DNA of 26,401 nt. Origin: Bacillota bacterium (GTDB lineage: Bacteria > Bacillota > Desulfotomaculia > Desulfotomaculales > JAJYZD01). Of this stretch, positions 14,948 to 22,597 are shown in pieces. Positions within the stretch are counted from its first letter, which is position 1. Every line of letters begins with the position of its first letter. The notes under the pieces were generated by a model. That model was not told the DNA's origin, made no database searches, and was given only the letters and a program-made list of their open reading frames with translations. Location: contig JAJYZD010000013.1 in the NCBI GenBank assembly GCA_021800315.1, forward strand, positions 1-26,401, written 5' to 3'. The position numbers were made by a program, and so were the translations under genes.

Positions 14948-15811
14948 TTGCAGAGGACAATCGAGACAGCGACCGTTACGGCCACGGTGGCCCGCCTGTG
15001 CCGGGAAGCCAACTTCAACCTGCCGCCGGACGTCTGCCGTTCTTTGGAGGAAGCGGTGGCCGCTGAAAGTTCGCCCACGGGCCGGGAAGTGTTGGCCCAG
15101 ATCCGGGAGAACGCCTTAATTGCCGCCACGGAAGAGGTTCCGCTGTGCCAGGACACCGGCTTCACGGTCGTCTTCCTGGAACTGGGACAGGATGCGCACA
15201 TCACCGGGGGCGACCTTTACGCAGCGGTCAACGAGGGCGTCAGACGGGGTTACCGGGAAGGTTACCTGCGCAAGTCGATCGTGGGCCATCCGCTTACGCG
15301 GGTCAATACGGGGGACAATACCCCGGCGGTCATCCATACCGAAATCGTTCCGGGGGACGGCCTCAGGATCACGGTGGCGCCCAAGGGCGGCGGCAGTGAA
15401 AACATGAGCGCCATCCGCATGCTCAAGCCCGCTGAAGGCGTGGCCGGGGTAAAGAAGTTCGTCGTGGAAACCGTGGAGCGCGCCGGGCCGAATCCGTGCC
15501 CGCCCATCGTGGTGGGAGTGGGCATCGGGGGTACCTTCGAGAAAGCGGCGGCGATAGCCAAAAAGGCCCTGCTGCGCGACCTGGGCCAACCTTCGGAAGA
15601 TCCGGCGGCCGCCGTCCTGGAAAAGGAGTTGCTCCGGGAAATCAACTGCCTGGGTATCGGGCCGGCCGGCCTGGGGGGCAACAGCACCGCCCTGGCCGTG
15701 CATGTCGAGTTGTACGCCGCCCATATCGCCAGCCTGCCGGTGGCGGTGAATATCAACTGCCACGCCGCCCGGCACGTCTCGGCGGTTCTCCCGGCGGCTT
15801 TCTTGCGGTAG
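14948..15811 (+). CDS. Class I fumarate hydratase, alpha subunit
   Basis: A 287-residue subunit of the two-subunit, oxygen-sensitive [4Fe-4S] fumarase, which hydrates fumarate to malate. The three cluster-type cysteines are visible: Cys67 in PLCQDTG, Cys184 in GPNPCPP and Cys271 in NINCHAARH. KGGGSENMS and GVGIGGTFEKA are further family motifs. The TTG start is backed by a perfect AGGAGGT site five bases upstream. It heads the propionate operon and is followed after 13 bases by its partner subunit. The operon's fumarase supplies malate for the malate dehydrogenase encoded downstream. Confidence 0.95.
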   Translation: MQRTIETATVTATVARLCREANFNLPPDVCRSLEEAVAAESSPTGREVLAQIRENALIAATEEVPLCQDTGFTVVFLELGQDAHITGGDLYAAVNEGVRRGYREGYLRKSIVGHPLTRVNTGDNTPAVIHTEIVPGDGLRITVAPKGGGSENMSAIRMLKPAEGVAGVKKFVVETVERAGPNPCPPIVVGVGIGGTFEKAAAIAKKALLRDLGQPSEDPAAAVLEKELLREINCLGIGPAGLGGNSTALAVHVELYAAHIASLPVAVNINCHAARHVSAVLPAAFLR

Positions 15812-15824
15812 GAAGGAGACACAA

Positions 15825-16382
15825 ATGGGGGAAAGAAGGATTACCACGCCCTTCGATGACGTCCTGGTGGAGAGCCTGACCAGCGGCGACCGGGTGCTCC
15901 TCAGCGGGACCATATACACCGGGCGGGATGCCGCCCATAAGCGGCTGGCCGAACTGGTGGCCGCGGGCCAGCCGTTGCCGGTGGACCTCTCCGGCCAGGT
16001 GATCTATTACGTCGGGCCCACGCCGGCGAAGCCGGGGCGGGTGATCGGTTCGGCGGGACCCACCACGAGCGGGCGGATGGACGCCTACGCTCCGGCTCTT
16101 TTCGCCCTCGGTCTCAAGGGTACCATCGGCAAGGGGCTGCGCAGCCCCGAGGTGGTCGAGGCCATGCGAAAGCACCGGGCCGTGTATTTCGGGGCCGTGG
16201 GCGGGGCGGCCGCCCTGATCGCCCGCTGTATCAAGCAGGCCCGGGTGACCGCCTATCCCGAACTGGGGCCCGAGGCCATCTACGAGTTGCAGGTGGCGGA
16301 TTTTCCGCTGACGGTCATCAACGACTGCCGGGGCGGCGACCAGTACGCCGCCGGGCGCCGGGCCTATGCCTGCGCCCCCTGA
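15825..16382 (+). CDS. Class I fumarate hydratase, beta subunit
   Basis: A 185-residue protein equivalent to the C-terminal (swivel) half of single-chain class I fumarases. It shows LSGTIYTGRDAAHKRL, YVGPTPAKPGRVIGSAGPTTSGRMD and GTIGKGLRS, all strongly conserved in the family and contributing substrate-binding residues. GGAAGGAGA precedes the ATG. It forms the active enzyme with the alpha subunit just upstream. The C-terminus ends RAYACAP, after which a GC palindrome and the DUF3870 gene begin. Confidence 0.95.
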   Translation: MGERRITTPFDDVLVESLTSGDRVLLSGTIYTGRDAAHKRLAELVAAGQPLPVDLSGQVIYYVGPTPAKPGRVIGSAGPTTSGRMDAYAPALFALGLKGTIGKGLRSPEVVEAMRKHRAVYFGAVGGAAALIARCIKQARVTAYPELGPEAIYELQVADFPLTVINDCRGGDQYAAGRRAYACAP

Positions 16383-16384
16383 GT

Positions 16385-16402
16385 CCGGGGGCGCGCCCCC
16401 GG
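16385..16402. repeat. 18-base perfect GC palindrome over the DUF3870 ribosome site
   Basis: A perfectly self-complementary 18-base run of G and C straddles the spacer after the fumarase beta stop. Its right arm runs into the GGGGGAGG ribosome site (16401-16408) of the next gene. In RNA the hairpin would partly cover that site, so it may lower or regulate translation of DUF3870. Confidence 0.5.
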
Positions 16403-16413
16403 GGGAGGAAACC

Positions 16414-16725
16414 GTGTTTTTTTCCGGCTATGCCAAGTTGCCGGCCGGCATCACGGCGAGCGCCCTGTTCAACGTGGTCGCGGTCGGCCTGGAGGTCGAG
16501 GCCCGTACCGGCAGGATCGTGGCGGCGGAATGCACGCTGGCCACGGGGGTGGGGAAAAGCTTTTTCGCCCGCCTGGTGACCGGTTGGAACATCGATACGG
16601 GACTTGCGGGTTTGACCGGGGAGATTGAGCGGCGCTATCAGGGCAGCGCCCAAAAAGCCATCATCACCGCCCTGAAGATCATCCACGAGAAGTACCGGAC
16701 TTACCGTTACCGGGACCAGGAGTGA
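16414..16725 (+). CDS. DUF3870 family protein of unknown function
   Basis: A 103-residue protein. It opens MFFSGYAKLPAGITASALFN, continues VVAVGLEVEARTG and AECTLATGVGKSFFARLV, and ends with IERRYQGSAQKAIITALK, the pattern of the DUF3870 family (PF12986). No function is assigned to the family. No membrane segment or metal motif is seen. GTG at 16414 is chosen over the ATG at 16366 because a GGGGGAGG ribosome site lies just upstream and because the family starts with (F/Y)xSGYAKLP. It sits between fumarase and the HdrC-like gene with 30-base gaps, so co-expression with the propionate pathway is clear even though its role is not. Confidence 0.8.
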   Translation: MFFSGYAKLPAGITASALFNVVAVGLEVEARTGRIVAAECTLATGVGKSFFARLVTGWNIDTGLAGLTGEIERRYQGSAQKAIITALKIIHEKYRTYRYRDQE

Positions 16726-16755
16726 GACTTACCAACATCCGGAGGGGGAAGAGGT

Positions 16756-17307
16756 ATGGGGGAGTCAGCCTTGAAGTTGACCGGGGGGGACGATTTCCTG
16801 AAGGAAGTCAGCCTTCTGTCCGGTCAGAAAATCGGATTGTGTTTTCAGTGTCAAAAGTGTTCCAGCGGGTGTCCCGTCGCCCAGTGGGCCGATTTGCATC
16901 CCAGCCAGTTGCTGCGGACGGTGCAGTTCGGCCTCCGGGACCAAGCCCTGGCCAGTTCCTTCATCTGGCTCTGCTCCGGCTGCGAGACCTGCGGCGCCCG
17001 TTGTCCCAACGGCATCCGCACCGCCGCGGTGGTGGACGCCCTCAAGGAAATGGCCGACGGGGGCGCGGAACGCAATATGCGGCTTTTCCACCGCGCCTTC
17101 CTGGATTCCGTGCGGCGCTACGGCCGGATCCACGAACTCGGCATGCTCACCAGGTACAAGCTGCAAAGCGGCAGCCTGTTCCAGGACCTCGACCTGGGGC
17201 GGCACATGTTCGTTAAGGGCAAGCTCAAGGTCATGCCCCACCGCATCAAGGGCACCGGCGCGGTGCGCGATATTTTCCGGCGCGTCCAGGCGAAAAAACA
17301 CTCCTAG
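16756..17307 (+). CDS. HdrC-like ferredoxin-type iron-sulfur protein
   Basis: A 183-residue soluble protein related to heterodisulfide reductase subunit C. It carries two [4Fe-4S] motifs: Cys29, 32, 35, 39 in CFQCQKCSSGCP and Cys73, 76, 79, 83 in CSGCETCGARCP. Conserved HdrC features follow (NGIRTAAVVDALKEMA, and a C-terminal LGLMPHRIKG-like segment, here KLKVMPHRIKG). It should pass electrons to the HdrB-like protein encoded 162 bases downstream. No HdrA, flavoprotein or hydrogenase subunit is in the window. It occupies the operon position between fumarase and succinyl-CoA ligase, where a succinate/fumarate redox function would fit. Confidence 0.9.
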   Translation: MGESALKLTGGDDFLKEVSLLSGQKIGLCFQCQKCSSGCPVAQWADLHPSQLLRTVQFGLRDQALASSFIWLCSGCETCGARCPNGIRTAAVVDALKEMADGGAERNMRLFHRAFLDSVRRYGRIHELGMLTRYKLQSGSLFQDLDLGRHMFVKGKLKVMPHRIKGTGAVRDIFRRVQAKKHS

Positions 17308-17469
17308 ACGGCCCCGGGGCAAGCCTCCGACGAAAGACCGGGGGTGGTTGGGCACCATAAACCCGGAACCCCCGTTCGGGGTACCCACCGCAGGTGGGCC
17401 GGGGTCGACGAACCGGATGACCGGTCTCTCCGGCTAAAAGCCGGATGCAACAATCTGGAGGGATGCAAA
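17308..17469 (+). other. Hairpin-rich spacer inside the operon; possible structured RNA
   Basis: A 162-base gap in an otherwise tight operon contains a row of small hairpins: a GCCCCGGGGC palindrome (17311-17320), ACCCC/GGGGT (17368-17382), CCCACC/GGTGGG (17384-17398), ACCGG/CCGGT (17412-17425) and TCCGGC/GCCGGA (17429-17445). The last ends 11 bases before the HdrB ribosome site. An alternative pairing joins GGGGGT (17340-17345) to ACCCCC (17368-17373). It matches no riboswitch that I recognise. A processing or stability element, a mobile-element remnant or a new regulatory RNA are all possible. Confidence 0.5.
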
Positions 17470-18321
17470 TTGAAACTGGCTTATTATCCGGGCTGTTCCC
17501 TGGAGTCGACGGCGGTCGAGTACGACCTTTCCAGCCGCGCGGTGTGCCGGGCCGTAGGCCTCGAACTGGAGGAACTGCCCGACTGGAGCTGCTGCGGCGC
17601 GTCAAGCGCCCACGGAACCAACCACCTCCTGTCCCTGGCCCTGCCGGCCCGCAACATTAAGTTGGCACAGGAGGCCGGGCTGGACATTGTCGCTCCCTGC
17701 GCGGCCTGCTCCAACCGGCTGAAGTTTGCCGACTACACTTTGCGCCATAACCGGGAGGAGCGGGAGAAGGTCGAGACTGCCGCCGACTTTTCCTTCACCG
17801 GCGAGACGGCGGTGCTCACCATGCTGGAAGCGGTTGTGACCAAGGCCGGCATCCCCGCGGTCAAGGCGGCGGTCGTCAAGCCGCTGGCCGGACTGAAGCT
17901 GGTCTGCTATTACGGCTGCCTGCTGGTCCGTCCCCTGGAAGTGTGCACCTTTGACGATCCGGAAAACCCGGTCTCCATGGATAAGCTGATGGCCGCTCTG
18001 GGAGCGGACGTCCTGGACTGGTCCTATAAGACCGACTGCTGCGGCGCCGCGCTTACCATGCCGCGCGCCGGTACGGTGACCGGCCTGGTGGGCAACCTGT
18101 TGGAGCAGGCTACCGCGGCCGGGGCCCAAGCGGTGGTCACCTCCTGCCCCGTCTGCCAGTCCAACCTGGAGATGCGACGCCTTCATCACGGCGGGCCGCC
18201 CGTCTTTTTCTTCACCGAGTTGATGGGACTGGCTTTCGGGCTGCCGGGCAGCCAGGACTGGTTGAAGAAACACCTCGTCGATCCCCTGCCCCTTCTGCAT
18301 AAGCTTTCGCTGGCCGGTTGA
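17470..18321 (+). CDS. HdrB-like (CCG-domain) thiol/disulfide redox protein
   Basis: A 283-residue protein with two CCG domains, the hallmark of heterodisulfide reductase subunit B. Domain 1 has Cys9, Cys41-Cys42 and Cys77-x-x-Cys80 (WSCCGASSAH, APCAACSNRL). Domain 2 has Cys146/Cys150, Cys190-Cys191 and Cys226-x-x-Cys229 (DCCGAALTM, TSCPVCQSNL). In HdrB these ligate non-cubane [4Fe-4S] clusters that split disulfides; in thiol:fumarate reductase and SdhE-type proteins related domains transfer electrons to or from succinate/fumarate enzymes. TTG at 17470 is chosen for GGAGGG seven bases upstream. The pair with HdrC is intact and cysteine-complete. Confidence 0.9.
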   Translation: MKLAYYPGCSLESTAVEYDLSSRAVCRAVGLELEELPDWSCCGASSAHGTNHLLSLALPARNIKLAQEAGLDIVAPCAACSNRLKFADYTLRHNREEREKVETAADFSFTGETAVLTMLEAVVTKAGIPAVKAAVVKPLAGLKLVCYYGCLLVRPLEVCTFDDPENPVSMDKLMAALGADVLDWSYKTDCCGAALTMPRAGTVTGLVGNLLEQATAAGAQAVVTSCPVCQSNLEMRRLHHGGPPVFFFTELMGLAFGLPGSQDWLKKHLVDPLPLLHKLSLAG

Positions 18322-18372
18322 CGGGACGGGGCGCATCGCCCGGGAGATATTCGAAGCAGGGAGAGAAGGAGC

Positions 18373-19488
18373 TTGAAGCTTTTCGAGTACATGGGCAAGG
18401 ACCTTTTCCGGGCCCATGGTATCAAGGTGCCCGCCGGACAGGTGGCCGCGACGCCCGCTGAAGCCGTTGCCGCCTGGCGGCACGTGGGGGGCCCGGTGGT
18501 GGTCAAACCCCAGGTTCTTACAGGCAAGCGGGGCAAGGCCGGCGGCATCCGGTTCGTGGATTCGGCGGCGGCGGTGGCGGCCGCGGCGGGGGATGTCCTG
18601 GCTATGGAATTTGGCGGGCTGAAAGTGGATAAACTACTCGTTGAGGAAAAAATCGCCATCAGCAGGGAATATTACCTGGCGCTTACGGTGGACGGGGCGG
18701 CCGGGAAGACGGTTTTGATAGCCTCGGCCAGCGGCGGGATGGATATCGAGGAAGTCGCGGAGGAGGGAATCGTCAAGCGGCACATCGACCCCCTGGTCGG
18801 CGTGATGCCCTACGTGGGCCGCGAGGTGGCCGGACGCCTGGGGCTGACCGGCGAGCCGCTCAAACAGTTCGCCGACCTGGTGGTCCGCCTGCACCGGGCC
18901 TACCGGGCCAGCGACGCCGAACTCTGCGAGATCAACCCCCTGGTCTGGACCGGGGCGGAGTTCGTCGCCGCCGACGCCAAGGTGACCATTGACGACGACG
19001 CGCTGTTCCGGCAAAAGGACCTGCCCCGGGTGGCGGAGAAGACGGACGTCGAAAAGGCGGCCGCGGACATGGGACTGGCCTTCGTCCAACTGGACGGCGA
19101 TATCGCCGTCATGGCCAACGGGGCCGGCATCACCATGGCCACTCTGGACACCCTGTCCCACCTGGGCGGGGCGCCGGCCAACTTCCTGGACGCGGGCGGC
19201 GGCACCGGCACCGAGGGCACGGTCAAGGCCCTGGAGCTTTTGCTCGGCCTCAACCCCAAGGTTATCTTCATCAACATCTTCGGCGGGATAACCCGCTGCG
19301 ACGACGTGGCCCGGGCGGTGGTCCGGTTCAAGAGCGAAAGGCTGGTCAAGGTTCCCCTGGTGATCCGGATGGTCGGCACCAACGAGGCGGAAGGGCTGCG
19401 GATTTTGCGGGAGGCCGGGATTCCCGCCCACCGGGTGATGGTCGAAGCGGCGGCTTCGGCCGTGGCCCTGGCCGGAAAAGGAGCGTAG
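18373..19488 (+). CDS. sucC: Succinate-CoA ligase (ADP-forming), beta subunit
   Basis: A 371-residue ATP-grasp protein that binds nucleotide and, with SucD, interconverts succinyl-CoA and succinate with substrate-level phosphorylation. The N-terminus (LFEYMGKDLFRAHGI, then VVKPQVLTGKRGKAGGIRF) is the ATP-grasp start; CEINPLV provides a metal-site residue; GGGTGTEGTVKALELLL and FINIFGGITRCDDVA lie in the C-terminal ligase domain. The TTG start is placed by AGAAGGAG just upstream. In propionate oxidation this is the pathway's ATP-yielding step. The gap to sucD is five bases. Confidence 0.94.
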   Translation: MKLFEYMGKDLFRAHGIKVPAGQVAATPAEAVAAWRHVGGPVVVKPQVLTGKRGKAGGIRFVDSAAAVAAAAGDVLAMEFGGLKVDKLLVEEKIAISREYYLALTVDGAAGKTVLIASASGGMDIEEVAEEGIVKRHIDPLVGVMPYVGREVAGRLGLTGEPLKQFADLVVRLHRAYRASDAELCEINPLVWTGAEFVAADAKVTIDDDALFRQKDLPRVAEKTDVEKAAADMGLAFVQLDGDIAVMANGAGITMATLDTLSHLGGAPANFLDAGGGTGTEGTVKALELLLGLNPKVIFINIFGGITRCDDVARAVVRFKSERLVKVPLVIRMVGTNEAEGLRILREAGIPAHRVMVEAAASAVALAGKGA

Positions 19489-19493
19489 GTCCA

Positions 19494-20366
19494 GTGGCGA
19501 TAATAATTGATGAAAATACCAGGGTGGTCGTCCAGAATATCACCGGACGCCAGGGTTCCTTCCACACCGGGCAGATGCTGGCCTTCGGCACCAGGGTGGT
19601 CGCCGGCGTTGCGCCGGGCAAAGGCGGGCAGACGGTGGAAGGCGTAAGGGTTTTCGACACCGTCGACCAGGCGGTCCGGGCCACGGGGGCCGACGCCTCC
19701 GTCGTCTTCATCCCGGCGTACCAGGCCGGGGACGGGGCTTTCGAGGCCATAGACGCCGGGATCAGGGTCCTGGTGGTCATCACCGAACACATCCCGGTGG
19801 CGGACGAGATCGAACTGGTCACTTACGCCCGGCAAAAAGGGGTCACCCTGGTCGGTCCCAACACCTTCGGCATCGTCAGTTCCGGCAAGTGCAAGATCGG
19901 CATCCCCTCCAACCACTTCTTCGTTCCCGGGCCGGTAGGCGTGGTGGCGAGGAGCGGGACCCTGACCTACGAGATCGCGGCCAACCTGGCGGCGGCCGGA
20001 CTGGGCCAGAGCACCGTGGTCGGTCTGGGCGGGGACCGGGCGGTGGGACTTTCCTTCGTCGAGGTCCTGACCCTCTTCGAAGACGATCCGGAAACAAAGG
20101 CGGTGGTGCTGATCGGCGAGATCGGCGGTAACGCCGAGGAGGAGGCCGCCGGCTATATCGCCGGGATGTCCAAGCCCGTGGTGGCCTATATCGCCGGGAA
20201 GAGCGCGCCGCCAGGCAAAAGGATGGGCCACGCCGGGGCCATCATCGAGAGGGGCCGGGGGACATTTGCCGGCAAGGTGGAAGCGCTGCTTGCTTCGGGG
20301 GCCCGGGTGGCGTCGTTGCCGCACGAAGTTCCCGCGCTGATCGGGAACGTTTTGCAGGAGAGGTGA
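19494..20366 (+). CDS. sucD: Succinate-CoA ligase (ADP-forming), alpha subunit
   Basis: A 290-residue subunit with a CoA-binding Rossmann domain (VVVQNITGRQGSFHTGQML) and the phosphohistidine loop GKRMGHAGAI, in which His246 is the residue phosphorylated during catalysis. VGPNTFGIVSSGKCKIGI is a further family motif. The GTG start has AGGAG about ten bases upstream, inside the end of sucC. The partner sucC is immediately upstream, and the mutase gene begins eight bases after the sucD stop. Confidence 0.94.
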   Translation: MAIIIDENTRVVVQNITGRQGSFHTGQMLAFGTRVVAGVAPGKGGQTVEGVRVFDTVDQAVRATGADASVVFIPAYQAGDGAFEAIDAGIRVLVVITEHIPVADEIELVTYARQKGVTLVGPNTFGIVSSGKCKIGIPSNHFFVPGPVGVVARSGTLTYEIAANLAAAGLGQSTVVGLGGDRAVGLSFVEVLTLFEDDPETKAVVLIGEIGGNAEEEAAGYIAGMSKPVVAYIAGKSAPPGKRMGHAGAIIERGRGTFAGKVEALLASGARVASLPHEVPALIGNVLQER

Positions 20367-20374
20367 GGAATTTC

Positions 20375-22030
20375 TTGAGTTCCGATTCGGACCTTCGCCA
20401 AAAGTTCGAGACCTGGCAGGCCGGGCTGCAAGCCGCCACGGGAAAGCGACCCGAGCGCAAACCCCGCTTCGCCACCGATTCCGGCCTTGACGTGGATCCG
20501 GTATACACGCCCCTTACGGACCGGGACTACCTGGATAATCTCGGCCTGCCGGGCGAATACCCCTTCACCCGGGGGGTCCAGGCCAACATGTACCGGGGGC
20601 GCCTGTGGACCATGCGCCAGTATGCCGGCTTCGGGTCGGCGGCGGAAACCAACCGGCGTTTCAAGTACCTGCTGGGGCAGGGACAGACCGGTCTCTCGGT
20701 GGCCTTCGACCTGCCTACCCAGATCGGCTACGATTCCGACCACCCCCTGGCGGCCGGCGAGGTGGGCAAGGTGGGGGTGGCCATAGATTCCCTGGCGGAC
20801 ATGGAGACCCTGTTCGACGGGATACCGCTGGACCAGGTCAGCACTTCCATGACCATCAACTCCCCGGCGGCCGTCCTCCTGGCCATGTACATAGCGGTGG
20901 CCGAAAAACAGGGGGTTGCCCCGGCCCGCTTGAACGGCACCATTCAAAACGACATCCTCAAGGAATACGTGGCCCGGGGTACCTACATCTTTCCCCCGGC
21001 TCCCAGCATGCGGCTGATCACGGACATCTTCTCGTACTGCAGCCGGGAACTGCCCAACTGGAATACCATCTCCATCAGCGGCTACCATATCCGGGAGGCC
21101 GGATCCACGGCGGCCCAGGAGATCGCCTTCACCCTGGCCAACGGCATCGCCTACGTGGAGGCCGCGGTCGGGTGCGGGCTTCCCGTGGACAAATTCGCGC
21201 CCCGGCTGTCCTTTTTCTTTAACGCCCATCTCAACTTCTTCGAGGAAGTGGCCAAGTTCCGGGCGGCGCGGCGCTTGTGGGCCCGGATCATGCGGGAACG
21301 CTTCGGAGCGGACGACCCGCGCTCTACGGCCTTGCGCTTCCACACCCAGACGGCCGGCTGCACCCTCACCGCCCAGCAGCCCGACACCAACATCATGCGC
21401 GTGGCCTTCCAGGCGCTGTCCGCGGTCCTGGGCGGGACCCAGTCCCTGCACACCAACTCCCGCGACGAGGCGATGGCCCTGCCGAGTGAGGAGTCGGTCC
21501 TGATCGCCCTGCGCACCCAGCAGGTCATCGCCCACGAGACCGGGGTGGCCGACACGGTCGACCCGCTGGGCGGCTCCTACTTCGTGGAGAGCCTGACCGA
21601 CCGGCTGGCGGCCAAAGCGGGCGAATATATCGAAAAAATAGACGCCCTGGGCGGGTCGGCGGCCGCGATCGAATACATGCAGAAGGAAATCCACCAGGCC
21701 GCCTACCGTTACCAGAAAGATATCGAGTCGGGGGAAAAGACGGTGGTGGGACTGAACAAGTTCACCATGCCGCCGACTCCGGTAACGGGACTCCTGCGGG
21801 TGGATCCCGCCGTGCAGGAGCGGGAGAACGCCAAGCTGGCTTCCTTACGCCTGGCCCGGGACAACGGAGCGGTGGAGGCGGCGCTCGCCGCCCTGAAAGA
21901 GGCCGCGGGCTCGGGAGACAACCTCATGCCGCGCTTCGTAGGATGCGCGAGGGTGTATGCCACGCTGGGCGAGATCTGCGGCGTTTTGCGGCAGGTTTTC
22001 GGAGAATACCGCCAGCAGGTGATGTTTTAG
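20375..22030 (+). CDS. Methylmalonyl-CoA mutase, large (catalytic) subunit
   Basis: A 551-residue TIM-barrel subunit lacking the B12 domain, which is encoded separately by the next gene. It interconverts (R)-methylmalonyl-CoA and succinyl-CoA. Conserved parts are TMRQYAGFGSAAETNRRFKY with Tyr83 (methylmalonyl-type rather than the Phe of isobutyryl-CoA mutase), GLSVAFDLPTQIGYDSDHP, GTIQNDILKEY, PAPSMRLITDIF, SISGYHIREAGSTA with the active-site His, and TQSLHTNSRDEA. TTG at 20375 is preferred over the GTG at 20363 because GGTGAGG lies at correct spacing to it; the GTG would overlap the sucD stop with almost no spacing to a ribosome site. The MeaB/ArgK chaperone gene often found nearby is not in the window. 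Confidence 0.94.
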   Translation: MSSDSDLRQKFETWQAGLQAATGKRPERKPRFATDSGLDVDPVYTPLTDRDYLDNLGLPGEYPFTRGVQANMYRGRLWTMRQYAGFGSAAETNRRFKYLLGQGQTGLSVAFDLPTQIGYDSDHPLAAGEVGKVGVAIDSLADMETLFDGIPLDQVSTSMTINSPAAVLLAMYIAVAEKQGVAPARLNGTIQNDILKEYVARGTYIFPPAPSMRLITDIFSYCSRELPNWNTISISGYHIREAGSTAAQEIAFTLANGIAYVEAAVGCGLPVDKFAPRLSFFFNAHLNFFEEVAKFRAARRLWARIMRERFGADDPRSTALRFHTQTAGCTLTAQQPDTNIMRVAFQALSAVLGGTQSLHTNSRDEAMALPSEESVLIALRTQQVIAHETGVADTVDPLGGSYFVESLTDRLAAKAGEYIEKIDALGGSAAAIEYMQKEIHQAAYRYQKDIESGEKTVVGLNKFTMPPTPVTGLLRVDPAVQERENAKLASLRLARDNGAVEAALAALKEAAGSGDNLMPRFVGCARVYATLGEICGVLRQVFGEYRQQVMF

Positions 22031-22042
22031 GAGTGGTTCGAC

Positions 22043-22435
22043 ATGCCGGATAAAATCCGGGTTTTAATCGCCAAACCGGGCCTCGACGGTCACGACCGGG
22101 GGGCCAAGGTCATCGCCCAGGCCCTCAGGGACGCCGGAATGGAAGTGGTCTACACGGGACTGCGGCAGACGCCCGCCCAGATCGTCAACGCGGCCCTCCA
22201 GGAAGACGTGCGGGTGATAGGACTGTCCAGTCTCTCGGGGGCCCACCTGACCCTCTTCAAGGCGGTACTCGGCCTGTTGCGGGAAAAGGGGGCCCAGGAC
22301 ATCAGGGTGGTGGGAGGCGGCGTCATACCGGATTCGGACGCGGCCGAGCTGAAAGCGGCCGGGGTGGCGGAGATATTCACTCCCGGCGCTACCACCACCC
22401 AGGTGGTGGATTTCATCCGCGGCCTGGCCGGTTGA
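22043..22435 (+). CDS. Methylmalonyl-CoA mutase, small B12-binding subunit
   Basis: A 130-residue cobalamin-binding domain. The DxHxxG motif (Asp15, His17, Gly20 in KPGLDGHDRGAKV) supplies the histidine that replaces the lower base of B12; GLSSLSGAH and VVGGGVIP are the second and third B12-contact motifs. It completes the mutase with the large subunit 12 bases upstream. Confidence 0.95.
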   Translation: MPDKIRVLIAKPGLDGHDRGAKVIAQALRDAGMEVVYTGLRQTPAQIVNAALQEDVRVIGLSSLSGAHLTLFKAVLGLLREKGAQDIRVVGGGVIPDSDAAELKAAGVAEIFTPGATTTQVVDFIRGLAG

Positions 22436-22440
22436 GGGGA

Positions 22441-22550
22441 ACTGCGGGGGGCAGTGTTCGGGTTGCCGGACCCGTAACCCCGTTTAAAAACGGGGGAATC
22501 GGGAAACGGACGAATTTTTCAAATACCCGCCACTGAAGTGGGGGGCTTGA
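22441..22550. mobile_element. Hairpin cluster resembling an IS200/IS605-family end (no transposase)
   Basis: Four inverted repeats in a row: ACTGC/GCAGT (22441-22455), CGGGT/ACCCG (22459-22474), CCCCGTTT/AAACGGGG (22478-22495) and an imperfect CCC-G-CCACT/AGTGG-G-GGG hairpin (22526-22545) followed by GCTTGAA. The last type, subterminal with a one-base mismatch and followed by CTTGAA, is like the ends recognised by TnpA of IS200/IS605 elements. No tnpA or tnpB frame is present, so at most this is a non-autonomous or decayed element lying between the mutase and epimerase genes. Confidence 0.4.
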
Positions 22551-22597
22551 ACCGGGCGGTTATATCCGCCGTACAGGGGCTGGAAAGGGTGGCTCGT

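Noticed and set aside
17308..17469. Cobalamin riboswitch or TnpB guide-type RNA in the HdrC-HdrB spacer
   Set aside because: No B12 box or other diagnostic core was found, and no tnpB is adjacent. It is reported only as a structured spacer.
22538..22597. N-terminal extension of the epimerase
   Set aside because: It lacks a ribosome site, runs into the hairpin cluster and exceeds the family's usual N-terminus; the GTG at 22598 fits better.
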